From: Biomphalaria glabrata
Taxonomy: Eukaryota > Mollusca > Gastropoda > Planorbidae
Reading direction: 5' to 3'
NCBI RefSeq assembly: GCF_947242115.1
Contig: NC_074716.1
Location: 2,933,001-2,997,000, forward strand
Length of the DNA: 64,000 nt
The stretch's first letter is position 1. The number at the start of each line of letters is the position of its first letter. Shown here one piece after another: positions 31,451-44,300 of the stretch. A model generated the notes under the pieces. The model did not search any database, was not told the DNA's origin, and saw only the letters and a list, made by a program, of their open reading frames with translations. The position numbers and the translations under genes are program-made.

Positions 31451-31949
31451 AAGGGGCGGACTGGCTTTACGGGCATTTGGGAAAATGCCCGGTGGGCCGG
31501 TACCCAAATGGGCCGGTAAGGCCACCAAAATGCCTGATCGAAGTCACTATGGCACATATCAAGTTGTTAAAGGTTTTATAATATCCTTAGTATGTTATTG
31601 TTATTATTATTATAAAAGGCCCCCTGAGCGTCGTGTTTAAACAAAAAGGTTTTCACATAACCTTACAGTGTAAAACTCTTTTAATCGAACACATTTTCCG
31701 AAAATAAAATGTATAATGTAGACAGTGCTACTAGTAGGCTTCATCTTTTTAGGGCCTACATAATTGCTGATTTAAAAAGACGCTATATTGCTTATTAAGA
31801 TTTATTAAGAGTTCACCGTATGCATGCATATCGATACATTATCAAACTTAACAATGATTTTTAAGGACCGATACACCTAGACATGGATGCCCATCACGTG
31901 ATTGTGGGCCGAATTTTATAGAAATGACCGGGCCGATTTTGACACCCAG
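31451..31949. mobile_element. hAT-type MITE with perfect 8-bp target duplication
   Basis: The element begins AAGGGGCGGACTGGC and ends in the reverse-type GGGCCGATTTTGACACCCAG. The flanks at 31443-31450 and 31950-31957 are both TTGTGAAC. The inner end has GCCCGGTGGGCCGG. The right terminus is shorter than the left, so it has probably lost a few terminal bases. Confidence 0.78.
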
Positions 31950-31957
31950 TTGTGAAC

Positions 31958-32499
31958 TGCGTAAAAGCGGGCGCTGGCTTAAAAGGTGAAAAAGTAAGGG
32001 GCGTTTACTCATGTGTACTGCAACGATGTGTTATCCCCTCAATGCCCTCCGTGGTAAACACACGAACTCACTCATACTGATGTAAGCCTGATGTCATGTG
32101 TACAGTACTTTTAAAGTATAGCATATAGATGTAAACAATGTTTGGTTGTTGATCAGTATTGTTGACGGTCATAGACTTATAGCACCAAGCTGCTGGTAGA
32201 CAATTAAATCGCTGTAGTCGATTTCTAACTTTAAAAAATGTAAAATAACTTGAAAAGCTTCTTTGTGAACAAAACAAAATTAAAGTTTAGACCAAATCTA
32301 ACTTGAGATAAAATTTTAAACAAATCTTACTCTCAATAAAATCTGGCATCCTGGAGTCATAAAAAAAAGTCGTCTGGCGTATGCAAGGCAGCTTACGTTA
32401 GTGTCGATTATCTCACATCATTCTCACTGAATAGTCACCAACCAATCGCTAACTTCTTCTCTCCGTCACCATAGAAACACACGCACAGTGACCCGATTA
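31958..32499. other. Intergenic, unassigned
   Basis: No gene or element recognised. Confidence 0.3.
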
Positions 32500-32845
32500 C
32501 TCAAAAGTAAAGTAGCAATTATACATAAAACACTGAACCATAATCTTCAAATACAAAAACAAAATTTAATAAAAATACTCTAAAAGACACAAAGATAAAG
32601 GCACATTCCTCGTCCCATATGCTAGGACAAATTCGTACAAACACTCCTTCTTCCCTAGTGCTATTAGAGCATGGAATGGGTTTGCCTGAGATAGCCAGGA
32701 AAAACAGTGACTTGGCAGAATTTAAGTCATTGGTTAATATGCATGACTAAATGCATGACGCGTAGGACGTAATCATCATCTTTTTTGAAGTAACGTCTGT
32801 ATTATATAAGATAAGAAGATAATATAAGATACTTGATTTGTTAAA
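32500..32845 (+). mobile_element. LINE C-terminus, family 'FFPSAIRAWNGLPE'
   Basis: It starts at CTCAAAAGTAAAGTAGCAAT, contains the SPSAIRAWNG-equivalent block near 32645-32690 with small indels, and ends in the GAAGTAACGTCTGTATTATA / TAAGATAAGAAGA tail. Confidence 0.75.
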
Positions 32846-33738
32846 AAGTTTAGTTTTTTAATTAGAGATACAATTAGGTACTATTTTTTAGTGGGAGGAA
32901 CGTTAGACATGCACTACGGTCTCCGCAATGAAGTAAGGAACTTTTATGCCAAGTTTTATCAAGATTGGTCAAACGGTTTTGATTTTTATTGGGGACATAC
33001 ATAGGCCTACATACAAATACATACATACTGTCGGTGCGTAGGTTATATTATTCAAGCACCAATTCGTGTTAGGTGCACACTTTTTGAACGCACCTTCTTT
33101 GTTGCATTGCTTTTTAGCTGATGGGAGTTTTTCAGTTATTATGCTGAGATAACGTTTGTAACGGATGCATGTGTTGTCAGATGTAGCTGAAGTATTTCTA
33201 AACGACTTAATTCGGCTAAGTGCGTGCGTACCTTGTATGATGTATTTTCAATCTGCGAGCTCTTCGTGCACACCGTCACAAATATAGATACGGTACTAAA
33301 CAGGAACACAGACTCAATGACCAAGTTGACTCAAGGTGAACTTCAAACAAACGTTTATTACAGAATGGGCCACAGTCTAGTCTGTCACTATAGAACGATG
33401 TTATCCCATTGAGAATCTAGCGGTAACTGACTAATTCTAAGACTATCCTAATCTCTAACCCAAAGTCTATGTCGTCACTAATAAATGTACGTTCACTGTC
33501 GGTCTAACAAAGTGCGCAACCCAACTAACTAAACTAGCTATCTAACACGTTTCTTTGAGGCTTGTCTGTGTACCCCTGTTTAGGGTGAGTATCTAAAGCT
33601 TTATACTGCATTTCGCTGTTGTTACGCTGCGATATTAGATTAATCTTTTCAATTTGTCGTTCCTACATCTCTAGAGTCAGCAGTGGGCTAGTGTTGTACG
33701 GTTGTTGCGTTGAGGCCAAATACTTACAAATGCGTTGT
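32846..33738. other. Intergenic, mostly unassigned
   Basis: 32880-33020 carries a widespread repeat-like stretch (CCAAGTTTTATCAAGATTGG, ending in ACATACATA words). 33030-33720 has an AATAAA on the minus strand within AAACGTTTATTACAG and no open frame. It could be an old LTR-like remnant, but no terminal repeats were confirmed. Confidence 0.35.
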
Positions 33739-33915
33739 TTGTTTGTTGTACATGTTTCGGATGTTCCTTCAGAGTTGAAGATAATTACTTCCTAGTCCAA
33801 ACCTCCCGCAGGACGACGGGGGATGGGAGCGGGCAGGGTTTGAACCCGGGACCATCGATAAATCTGAACGACAGTCAGTCCAGCGTGCAAACCGCACGAC
33901 CAGGCAGCCATCCCT
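33739..33915 (-). mobile_element. SINE family A
   Basis: Near-consensus minus-strand copy ending with the head complement GACCAGGCAGCCAT. Box B is intact (GGGTTTGAACCC on the plus strand). Confidence 0.88.
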
Positions 33916-34149
33916 ACCAGGCAGCATTGTGTTGGTACTACGGGACAGCAAGGTGAAGAATGATTATATGATTAACATAACAGCTATATTATAATATTCG
34001 TTAAATTTAATTATATATTACTGTATCAGTTTGTCCATTGTAAATTACTTTCATCTCATTAAACATTATAGTGTTAACATTGAGTTGATTATTTATTTTA
34101 TGTGAGGGTGCATATTGAATGTCAGGGGCCCGGGAAAACGAGCCAAGGC
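33916..34149. other. Intergenic, unassigned
   Basis: AT-rich; nothing recognised. Confidence 0.3.
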
Positions 34150-34230
34150 TTAACTCTTTCTCTCCTAACTGACGATACCAACGTTGATTCTACCAGAATG
34201 TGGTAAATAATTACGGAGAGAGAGGGTTAA
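34150..34230. mobile_element. piggyBac-like mini-MITE (TTAA-flanked), 81 bp
   Basis: TTAACTCTTTCTCTCC at the left and GGAGAGAGAGGGTTAA at the right are inverted ends with TTAA flanks. Sisters at 38488, 42806 and 48651. Confidence 0.7.
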
Positions 34231-34599
34231 AACGCAACCTTGACAAAACACGCCCTACTTTCTGCTTTATAGTATAGATGTACACAGCTTTCAACTTCTA
34301 TGTTGGTGTGTGTGTGTGTGTAGACACAAGGGAGATAATTACAACGTAAAGAAGATTATAATTCACAAAATAAAATGCACACGTCAGTCTGTCACAGATT
34401 TATCGTTGTTGGTCTAGAATCTTGATGTATTACAAAGTTAATTACACTTCTGATCCAGACTAATTAATTCAATTACACTACGTATAAGGTTTTATTTTTT
34501 TAAAAGAAATTTTTATGTTTTTTTGTTAATTGCGCTGTCTTGTATTTATAATTATTGTACAGTGACTCATGTCTTATTGCTGCTTGATTTAATAGTGAC
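34231..34599. other. Intergenic, unassigned
   Basis: Contains a (TG)n run near 34302. No element recognised. Confidence 0.3.
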
Positions 34600-34850
34600 A
34601 TCCTAGAGATTGTGGAGGAATGCAGTATTTCCCGTGGCTAGGTAGCCCCAGCTGCGACCTACATATTTAGCCACATCAAGTGCAGGCGGTGGTCGATTTA
34701 GATGTTGTTTTTTGCCGTCTACGTCTGTCCTCGGCAGCGGATTTTCTTTTGGTCTCAAATGTGCATCCCGCGGCCTTTGTAAGTGACCTCCCCCGCTGTC
34801 TCGCTCTGAAGCCGCATGCAACCAGGTGCTCTCTTCAATGTCAGTTAAAG
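34600..34850 (-). mobile_element. LINE C-terminal zinc-finger fragment
   Basis: The minus strand gives an ICRSQLGLPSHGKYC-type knuckle with an EDRRRRRQK basic run upstream, as in the 27848 copy. Confidence 0.65.
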
Positions 34851-34876
34851 CAACTTTGCGCCTTAGTAGACCAAAT

Positions 34877-34931
34877 AGACGTAATCATCTTCTTTTTTGA
34901 AGTAACGTCTGTATTATATAAGATAAGATAA
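34877..34931 (+). mobile_element. 3' tail of 'FFPSAIRAWNGLPE' LINE
   Basis: GACGTAATCATCTTCTTTTT then GAAGTAACGTCTGTATTATA and TAAGATAAGATA. It lies at the 3' end of the Ig-like gene. Confidence 0.65.
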
Positions 34932-34940
34932 CAAAATCAA

Positions 34941-34961
34941 TTTATTTTTATTTTCTTTATT
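34941..34961 (-). promoter_or_regulatory. Poly(A) signals of the Ig-like gene
   Basis: On the minus strand AATAAA occurs at 34961-34956 and again at 34946-34941, about 40-55 nt after the stop codon. This is compatible with a short 3' UTR. Confidence 0.6.
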
Positions 34962-34999
34962 TCCTCTCTCCTTTCACAATCACACGCACACAACAGATC

Positions 35000-35361
35000 T
35001 TAACATATTGGATCAGCATAATCTGGATTGCAGGTGCAACCCGGCTGACAATTTGGCACATTCCCAGCGTTCACTTCGCCGCCATAATCCACCTGAACGT
35101 CACTACCAGAATCTTCGGTAGAACTAAACTGCAGCACAGCTTTCTGGTCCGGGAAGAACTCATCATTGCCGTTCCTCAGGTAACGAGACTCACAGATGTA
35201 CAAACCGGCGTCCTTTTTGGACACATTGCCTTTAAAGAGATGCAGGTAGGCCTCGGTGTCTGGTGGCTCGGCCTTGCCCTCCGCCAACCAGTCGCCTTCT
35301 AGCTCCGTATCGAATCTAACGTTATCAGAATCTTCTACCTCTGCTATTGACACTTTTTTGG
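35000..35361 (-). CDS. Ig-like gene terminal exon
   Basis: The acceptor is TTCTTTGTCTAACAG, with a strong pyrimidine tract. The coding part runs from AKKVSIAEVEDSDNVRFD to DYADPIC, with TAA at 35002-35000. The intron-side array begins about 40 bp from the acceptor. Confidence 0.82.
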
Positions 35362-38300
35362 CTGTTAGACAAAGAAAAAAAGTAAATAACAACTATAGCA
35401 ATGTAGGCCTGGCAGTCAGTAGATGTCCAGGCCTAGCAGTCAGTAGATGTCCAGGCCTAGCAGTCAGTAGATGTCCAGGCCTAGCAGTCAGTAAATGTCC
35501 AGGCCTAGCAGTCAGTAGATGTCCAAGCCTAGCAGTCAGTAGATGTCCAGGCCTAGCAGTCAGTAGATGTCCAGGCCTAGCAGTCAGTAAATGTCGGGCC
35601 TAGCAGTCAGTAGTTGTTTAGATCTAGTAGACAACAAATTTTTAGCCCTATCAGTCAATAAATCTCCAGGCTTAAATTCAATAGATGTCCAGGCCTAGCA
35701 GTCAGTAAATGTCCAGGCCTAGCAGTCAGTAAATGTCCAGGCCTAGCAGTCAGTAAATGTCCAGGCCTAGCAGTCAGTAAATGCCCAGGCCTAGCAGTCA
35801 GTAAATGTCTAGATCTAGTAGTCAACAAATTTTTAGCCCTATCAGTCAATAAATCTCCAGGCTTAAATTCAATAGATGTCCAGGCCTAGCAGTCAGTAGA
35901 TGTCCAGGCCTAGCAGTCAGTAAATGTCCAGGCCTAGCAGTCAATAAATCTCCAGGCTTAAATTCAATAGATGTCCAGGCCTAGCAGTCAGTAAATGTCC
36001 AGGCCTAGCAGTCAGTAAATGTCGGGCCTAGCAGTCAGTAGTTGTTTAGATCTAGTAGACAACAAATTTTTAGCCCTATCAGTCAATAAATCTCCAGGCT
36101 TAAATTCAATAGATGTCCAGGCCTAGCAGTAAATGTCCAGGCCTAGCAGTCAGTAAATGTCGGGCCTAGCAGTCAGTAAATGTCCAGGAGTAGCAGTCAA
36201 CACATTTCTAGGCCTAGTAGTCAGTAGATGTCTAGGCCTATCAATCAATAAGTGTCTAGGCCTAGCAGTAAATAAATGTCCAGGCCTAGCAGTCAGTAGA
36301 TGTCTAGGCTTAGCAGTAGATAAATGTCTAGGCATAGCAGTCAACGATAACTGTCTGGGCCATTTTTACCCCCCCCCCCCCCAAAAAAAAAAAAATCCTG
36401 GTAAAGTGAATGTGTAAATTTACCAGATTTTATAATATTTCAATACTAGGCCTTTAGATGAAGACGGTGCATATAATTTTTCTGAGCAATAATTCATTAA
36501 ACTTTTGAATGAACGCGGAAATACCCGACAGACATATTGTCCGTTCAAGATACAAAGCTCGAACGATTTTCCTAGAAATTTGACAATTAATTATCGTTAA
36601 AAAATGAATTACTAGAGCGATGGCCATACTGGGGACAAGTCTAGTTTGACCGTTTTATTTTTTCTAATTTAAAAAAAATTAATTTAAACTTGCCCAGAGG
36701 ACAGATTGCGACATTCAGGGGTGTCGCATTACGCCCCGAGGGAAAAAAAATAAAGAAAAAGCATGCCTGTTCGCAAAAAAAAATAAATCATAATAACCGA
36801 CTTCTAGAAAGATAAAAGTTCCGTTGGAATTTAATTTACTAGCTATTGCGACGCCCAAATTTGGCCAAGTAATTAGACTAAATCAGTGATGCCCAAAATA
36901 CGGCACGCGGGCCATATCCAGCCCGCGACGTGGTTCCATCCGGCCCGCCGAAATATCGACAGAAATTGTAGACCTTTTCCAAAAAGATTGATTTTTTACC
37001 TACGTTAGGGCCCTCAATTTTTTTTTTATTGATTGGTTCCAAGACCTTTAACATTGGTGCGTTTATGAAATTGGAATCTACCATAAAAATGATCGGATCT
37101 TAACTTTTTTTGTAGAGCATGCTAATAAGCCAACATATTTGATTTGTTAATAAAGTGTGGCTTTTTAAAAAAAGAACAACATTAAACGTCATTATGAAAC
37201 AAACATGACGGCATTCTTGGTTTGAGCCGCGAATAAAGGTTTGTTAGACTACGTCTAGAGATTGAATGATCGATGGTAATATTTAAATTTAGCAAAAAGA
37301 GACAAGAAAACGAATCGTTGGTAAAGCTATATACAATGTTGCTCATATTTTAAGCAGAGAATTTAAACCGTTTTCTAAGGCGTGAAAACCAAAATTCATA
37401 TATTCAATTCTTTAATGTGAATAGGCCAACTAGATCCACGAATTTCTAATCAAATAGTTTCAAATTAAGGTAAATTTCATTTCTTTTTTTGGTACCTTTT
37501 CGTTCTTGTGGCCCGCAACACGAGTGTCAGAAAATAAAATGTCCAGAAGGTCAAAGTAGGTTGGGCATCACTGGACTAAATAAAACAGAACATGTCTAAT
37601 TTTTTTTTTCTGCAATGTGTATTCTCTTTCTGTTCGTGAGCCTGGACATTTTTTATGTTACCTATTTAAGCTTTTCGTTACTGGAACAAAATGAAAATAC
37701 TTTCAACATTTTTGAAGAACTTATTGGCCTTAAATCACTCCAAGAAAAACCAGATGGTCAGACATATTTGAGGGAGCAAACTCATGTCTAGGGAAATCAT
37801 CAATTAAATAAAGTAAACTAAACCGCCAATGACAGACAGAGTTACTGGAACTGGAATCTTGCATAAAAACAATTTAATGTTGTCCTCTTCTGAGATATGA
37901 TTGCTTTACACCAGTGATGCCCAACCTAATTCGACCTGCGGGCCACTTTTATTTCCGACGCTCGTGTCGCGGGCCACATGAACAAAAACGTAGGCCTACA
38001 AAAACGATATTGACCTGAAACCGGTAGATCTTGTGCTTTATAAATTATTGGGATATTTGAAATTTGATCTGGCCCGCGGGCCGTACTTTGGGCATCACTG
38101 CTTTTCACACTAAGAGACATTGTGTGGAACACTTGATGCATGTTATGGATACCCGTCGTGAAATGTTTACATAAGATTAGGAAAAAGAGGATAAAACAGA
38201 CAAATATTCAGACTTCTTACATCCTTTTATTGCGAGGTGCGTGAACTTCCGAAAGAAAAAAAAGGTCTCAGAAGATTTTGAAAATTGAAAAAAAATAACG

Positions 38301-41300
38301 CAAATGATTTTCTAGAAGAAAAAGTTGCGCTGCCCGATGTGTGTGATGTACAATGGATGTTTAAATAAGCATTTTGTTTGATGATACAACAAAACATCTC
38401 AATGCCTTAAATCTAAAACTGCATGGCTAGGAGCAAGGACACATTGATCTCTAGCTTTGTAAATGATATCACTGATTCAAAATGAACTTAACTCTTTCTC
38501 TCCTAACTGTGGTAAATAATTACGGAGAGAAAGAGTTAAGCTGTCTATATTTCATTTACCCCCCCCCCCCCCCCAGATTTGAGCCGATTCCCACATTTAA
38601 AAGAACAAAAGTAATGGACCTCATTCACCAATCGTAAACAAACAACATTTATTCACGTGATCTTATTGATAAAACAACGGAAAAAACTGTCACGTGACAA
38701 CCATCATGAATTAAACATGAGATCGTAAATTATATAAAAGAGATAGAGCACCACGTGCTAAATGTTGTTTGTTTACGATTGGTGAATGAGGTCCATTGAA
38801 GATCAAGTCAATTCTACGAAATACACTCAGGAGTTGTTTGAATGATTCTGCTAATGAGGTAGACAGCAAGCTTGCATTTGTAAATCAAATTTTCAATTAC
38901 TGAACGAAATATTCTGAAGAATTCTTCGCCTTTAGAAAAACTTTTTTTTTTTTTAAATTTTTTTTAAAAATTATTATTATTATTAAATATTCCTGTTTTT
39001 TTGCGGCCCCCCGAAAGGGGAAAAGACGCCATTAGTTTTGTGTGGCCTGTCTGTTCGTCCGTCCGTCTGTCACGTTTAAATCTCAGAAACTAGAAAAGAA
39101 AATGAAAATCGGACATCAAGATATTTTAGATCATTCAAAGTTCTGATGCAACGGCTACTTTTTTCTTTTCCGAAAGTGAACCATCTAATTTTTAAAATTA
39201 CATATGCAAGTATATTTTTTAAAAAATTACACCACTTTTCAATAAAAGAAAATCTTCAGGGGAAGTAACTTTTTTTTAAAGGGTCATAGACTTCTTCGTT
39301 CATAACTCAAGCTTCATTCATAGATTCGCGCATTAGTAAAAAAAAAAATTGCATCTAAGGTCACAATGCTAAAAGTGCCAATGGATCTTTAGAAAAATAT
39401 ATTTTCCATTCATTGAATAGAATTCTGATTGAAATGTTGTTTTTAAAAAAGAATTTTAATACGAACTTCGTGTTAGTTATAAGTTTTAAAAATAACGAAT
39501 TACTTTTATTGCGCGCAGTTTTGACATATCCTCATTACAGGGGCCTACACTTGACAGTCTAAATAAGACTAAATAGAACCCAGATCTAGATATATTTATA
39601 ATATATATATTATAAATGTATTGATAATTTGAACAATTTTTTAATTATTAAGTCAATAACCTAGGCGTTCTTCTGACAGCTTAGGGGGTGCAGATTTATT
39701 TACTTGTATTATGTAAGCCAGCAAAAGTGAACAAGAGCTCCCTCTCACGGCCTGAATGAAAACAGTGTACACTGTTCTGTCTGGCGGAGCGTCAGACTCG
39801 CGGCCAGAGACCACGTGCACAGGGACCCCTGCCATTTTCCTGTTCTATACCAGGCTAACCGTGCAGGACACGCCATTTATGTAACGGCCCCATGAGGAAC
39901 GGCGCCTGGATTGTGACAAGGTTGTGGGAGCTTTTTTACAACTCCGCACAGTGCAATGAGGATGCTCTCGCACCCCCTTAGGCACCCCCACGGGAGTCTT
40001 GTTTTGCTACCCTTTAGCCTAATCGTTTCCTCCTACGATCGTTTCCACCCGGGCGCCACTATGAGGCATGGTAGCATGCCCGATAGTTTCCTTCAAAAGA
40101 GAAGCTAACTCCCAAGGATTTCCTTCTTCTTGCCAACATAACCCTGCGACATATCCAACTAGAGCTAAAAGCAATGTAGTGACTAAACATCAATTTGGCA
40201 TGCAAACTACTCACCGTTTTGTATAGCGATGAGGTACGGTGGAGTAGCGTACCTTGAGTCATCACTGTAAGCCAGCTTTTCATAAAAAGTAAAATTATGA
40301 ATTATTAACATGCTAGATCAGGGGTTCTCAACCTGTGGGTCGCGACCCCCTCGGGGGTCGATTGACGATTTGCCAGGGGTCGCCTAAGACCATCGAAAAT
40401 ATAGATTGTTATTGATTGTTATTGTGTATTCTTCTATTGCTGTATGTGTGTGTGTGTGGAGGGGGTCGCGTCAGAGTGGGGGATTGTAAAAAGGGGTCGC
40501 CGAGCTTAAAAGGTTGAGAACCGCTGTGCTAGATATAGAAAAGTCCTTTAAAAAAAGCTTATCTAAAGGGGAAGAACTCCGTCCTTAAAAATATACCTAC
40601 CAATAATGTGTAAGTTTTTTTCCTTTTTCGATATTTATGTGTATGTTTCTGTTGTGTTGTCTTTATATGAGAAAAGAGTCCTTGTAATCACAACAAATTT
40701 CCATAAGGATCAATAAAGCAGTCTTAGTCTTAGACATTCTTCGATGTCTTCGCAAATTAAGGCCCAATGATACTGAGGTACTTCTTACGAAATGATGTAA
40801 AGCTTAATGTACTAGCAAGTTTTGGAATTCATGTGCGTTATAAACAAAAGTTTAAATATCTTATTTTTTTCCATCAAAATCGCAAACTTTTTTTGGTTTT
40901 GAAGTTATTGAATTCTTTCAGCACTTGTTATGTTCTAGTTTCTCAAACACATCCTCCTTTTTTTTTTTTTTTTTTTTTTTTTGCAAAGCTTTGGCATGTC
41001 TGTCTGTCTGTTTGGCATGTCTGTCTGTCTGTTTGGTATGTCTGTCTGTCTGTCTGGTCAAAATTTTGAAAAGGTTTACTCTCCCGCTTTCTGTTCTTGG
41101 ATCCAGATGAAACTTTGAATGAACTTATTGCATTGTTCCTAACCAACCATGAATCAATTTAAAATAAAATCAACCAATTAGTTAAATAGTGGTATTTAAT
41201 TAATCTTATTTGATTTGATAGCGAAAAGGGAAAATAAATCTTACAGAATCAGACGACCTTTACATCATCTGCCATATAGACCACAAGGTCTGAAAGGGGA

Positions 41301-41319
41301 ACTTTACTACCTTTTACTA

Positions 41320-41391
<72 letters not shown>

Positions 41392-44300
41392 ATATATGAA
41401 TGTGTGTATGTGTGTGTCTGTAAATGTGGAGTTCTTCTCCGTAGTTGAGCGTTTTATTATTATTATTTTATATTTTGCTTGTTTTTGTGTGTGTATCTTT
41501 TAAAAAAAGTTTGTTTTTTTTTTTAACTTCGATTAATAATTGACAGCTCATGTTGACATTGTGTCTATGTGTATGTGTTTGTGTTATTAATATGTAGAGT
41601 TATTCCCCTTGGTAAGAAAGTTCATATCACAGTGTTGTGTGTAATCCTCGTACTGTGAGGGTGTGTAAATAAATGGACTGATGAATCTGGCGTTCTGGTG
41701 TTGGCGTTGTTTATAGTTATTAAGTGTAGCGTCTCTAGCTTAACAGCTCAAGAAGGCTTATATGTCATATGTCGGTGTTAACATTGACTCATTGTTTCTC
41801 TGTTCTGTTTGACATGTTTTGGGTGTTTCCGAGCCGAAGGCTATCTACGTCCTAGTTCAAACCTCCCACGCGAAGACGGGGGATGGCAGAGGGCAGGTTA
41901 TAAACCGGGACTGTCGAGAGAGGTCCGAACGACAGGCCAGCGCGTTACTGCACGACCAGGCAGCCGAAACCTCTTAAAAGACACACAATGGATGGCTGCC
42001 TGGTCGTGCAGTATGCGCTTTGGGCTGTCGCCCGATGGTCTTGAGTTTAAGCCCAGCCCACTGCTATCCCTTGCCGTCTGAAGGTCTGAGCTGTGACGCA
42101 GGAAGGAACCAGTGCTCCACTAGTCAAAGGGATACAACTTATGCAATCCTACAATGATTAATTCTCTGTAAGTATTTATTTCCCCTTGCTGACAGCATCA
42201 ACTAATCATTGTTTATATGTCATATCAAATATGGCTGCTTGTTTCATTACCGTGTATTGGCAGAGGAGGTGTATCATGATATCATCATTATCCATGTCAG
42301 TCCACTGTGTAAAGGTCATGTGACCAACTTGAAACTGCGACGTCACTAATGACCGAAAAAAGCATTTGCATATTAACTTAACGAAATAATATAAGTTAAG
42401 TTCCCCCTTTCAGACCTTGTGGTTTGAAGGTCTGAGCGTTGGCGCAGGAAGGAAACCTGTGCTCCATTAGTCAAAGGGATACAACTTAATGCAATCCTAC
42501 AAGGGTTGCTTCTCGGTAAGTATTTATTTCCCCTTACTGACAGCATCAACTAATTATTGTTTACATGCCATATCCATAATGGCTCCTTGTTACATTACCG
42601 TGTATCGGCAGAGGAGGTGTACCAAGATATCATCATTATCCATGTCGGTCCACTGTGTAAAGGTCATGTGACCAACATAAAACTGCGACGTCACTAGTGA
42701 CCAAACAAAGCATTTGCATATTAACTTAAGGAATAGAAGAATGAATAAATATAGATAATAGATTAGTTGAAGTAGCATAGTTCACTAGAACCAAATAGGA
42801 ATAACGTAACTCTTTCCCTCCGTAATTATTCTTTCACATTCAGAAGGAATTCTTCATTTAGCTCATTAGTATTTCACTACCGTATTATGATTAAGCTTCA
42901 ATAACTTTGTTTGTTCTGATCAGAAAATGTTTTATTTTGTATAGGGTTAAAGGGGAATGCATGCTCCTTCTATATAACGTAAAGAAAAGTTTTTAAAGTT
43001 AAATATTAATTTTAATTTAATGAGGTCAAATCAACGATGGTATCGTCGATTAGGAGAGAAAGAGTTAATAATGATTATTATAATGTAAATTTATAGAGCG
43101 CTGTTAACAGACAAAATGTAGGCTCAAGGCACTGCGACAACATTACAAACATAAACAGGAGAGAAAAATGAATAAAACAAAGTTTTAAACAGATAGGTCT
43201 GTTCTTCTTGAATGTAGTGTAGCAGGTTGTCTGTCTGAGATCAAGCGGGAGTGAGTTCCAAACCTTGGGTCCATGCACTGAAAAAGCCCGCGGACCATAG
43301 CTTTTGAGGGAGAAACGTTGAGTCCGTTGAGCGCAGGGCTCTCTGATGGACATATGGAATGATCAGTTCGCTAAAGTACAAGGGCATTTCTTTATTATAG
43401 ATGCACTGATGACAAAGTGTGGCCACCTTGTAGTCGATTCTCGCTTTCACAGGAAGCTAATGGAATGTGCTGTCTGTTAAGAACAGCTGCTGACTGCTAA
43501 GAACAGCTGCTGACCAGGACAAGTGGAGGGATTAGGTTACGCGAACTGTCACAGGACCCCTCTGACGAAAGTCTAGCGACAGATGAGATGACATGTGAGA
43601 TATTAATGCGTGGATACTGGACAATACTGGTAGAACGTAATCTTGTACTGTTATGAAAGAACGTCCGTAATTTATAAGATAAGATCAAGTGACAAAAATA
43701 AGAGAAAAAAAAGTAGATTTATGAGACCACCAGCTGCATGTTAGGAGGCTTTGTGGCTGAGTGTTAAAGCGCTTGGCTTCCGAATCGGGGATCCCGGGTT
43801 CGAATTCTGGTGAGACAGGGATATTTAATTTTGGGATCTTTGGGCGCCTCCCATTCCACCAAGCTCTAACGGGTACCTGAGATAATTAAGGAAATGTAAA
43901 GGCGGCTGGTCGTTGTGCTGGCCACATGACTCCCTCGTTAGCCGTGGGTCACAGAAAGCCTTTACATCATCTAGCATAAGGATTTACAATACGTTCTACA
44001 AGCTTTTGCGAGCATTACAGATAAGAACTATTTTTTAAATAACATTATCAGGGAAAAAAAAAGAAGAACAAGTAATATGAAGAAATGTGCTGGGCATACA
44101 ATTGAACATTAAGAAAAATGAACGAGTATAAAAAGTGGAAAAGATCTTAAATGAATAAACGAAACAATTAATATCAAAGAAATATAACTTTTGCCGACTA
44201 AATATTTTTAAAAAATCGCTACAAGCGAAAGAGCTTAGCATCCAAGTAGGGTTTTAAGTCTCTAACCATGGAACTATACTAACATGCACAACTAGATTAA

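Noticed and set aside
33030-33720. Possible second LTR remnant
   Set aside because: An AATAAA-like signal is present, but TG/CA termini and flanking duplication could not be confirmed.
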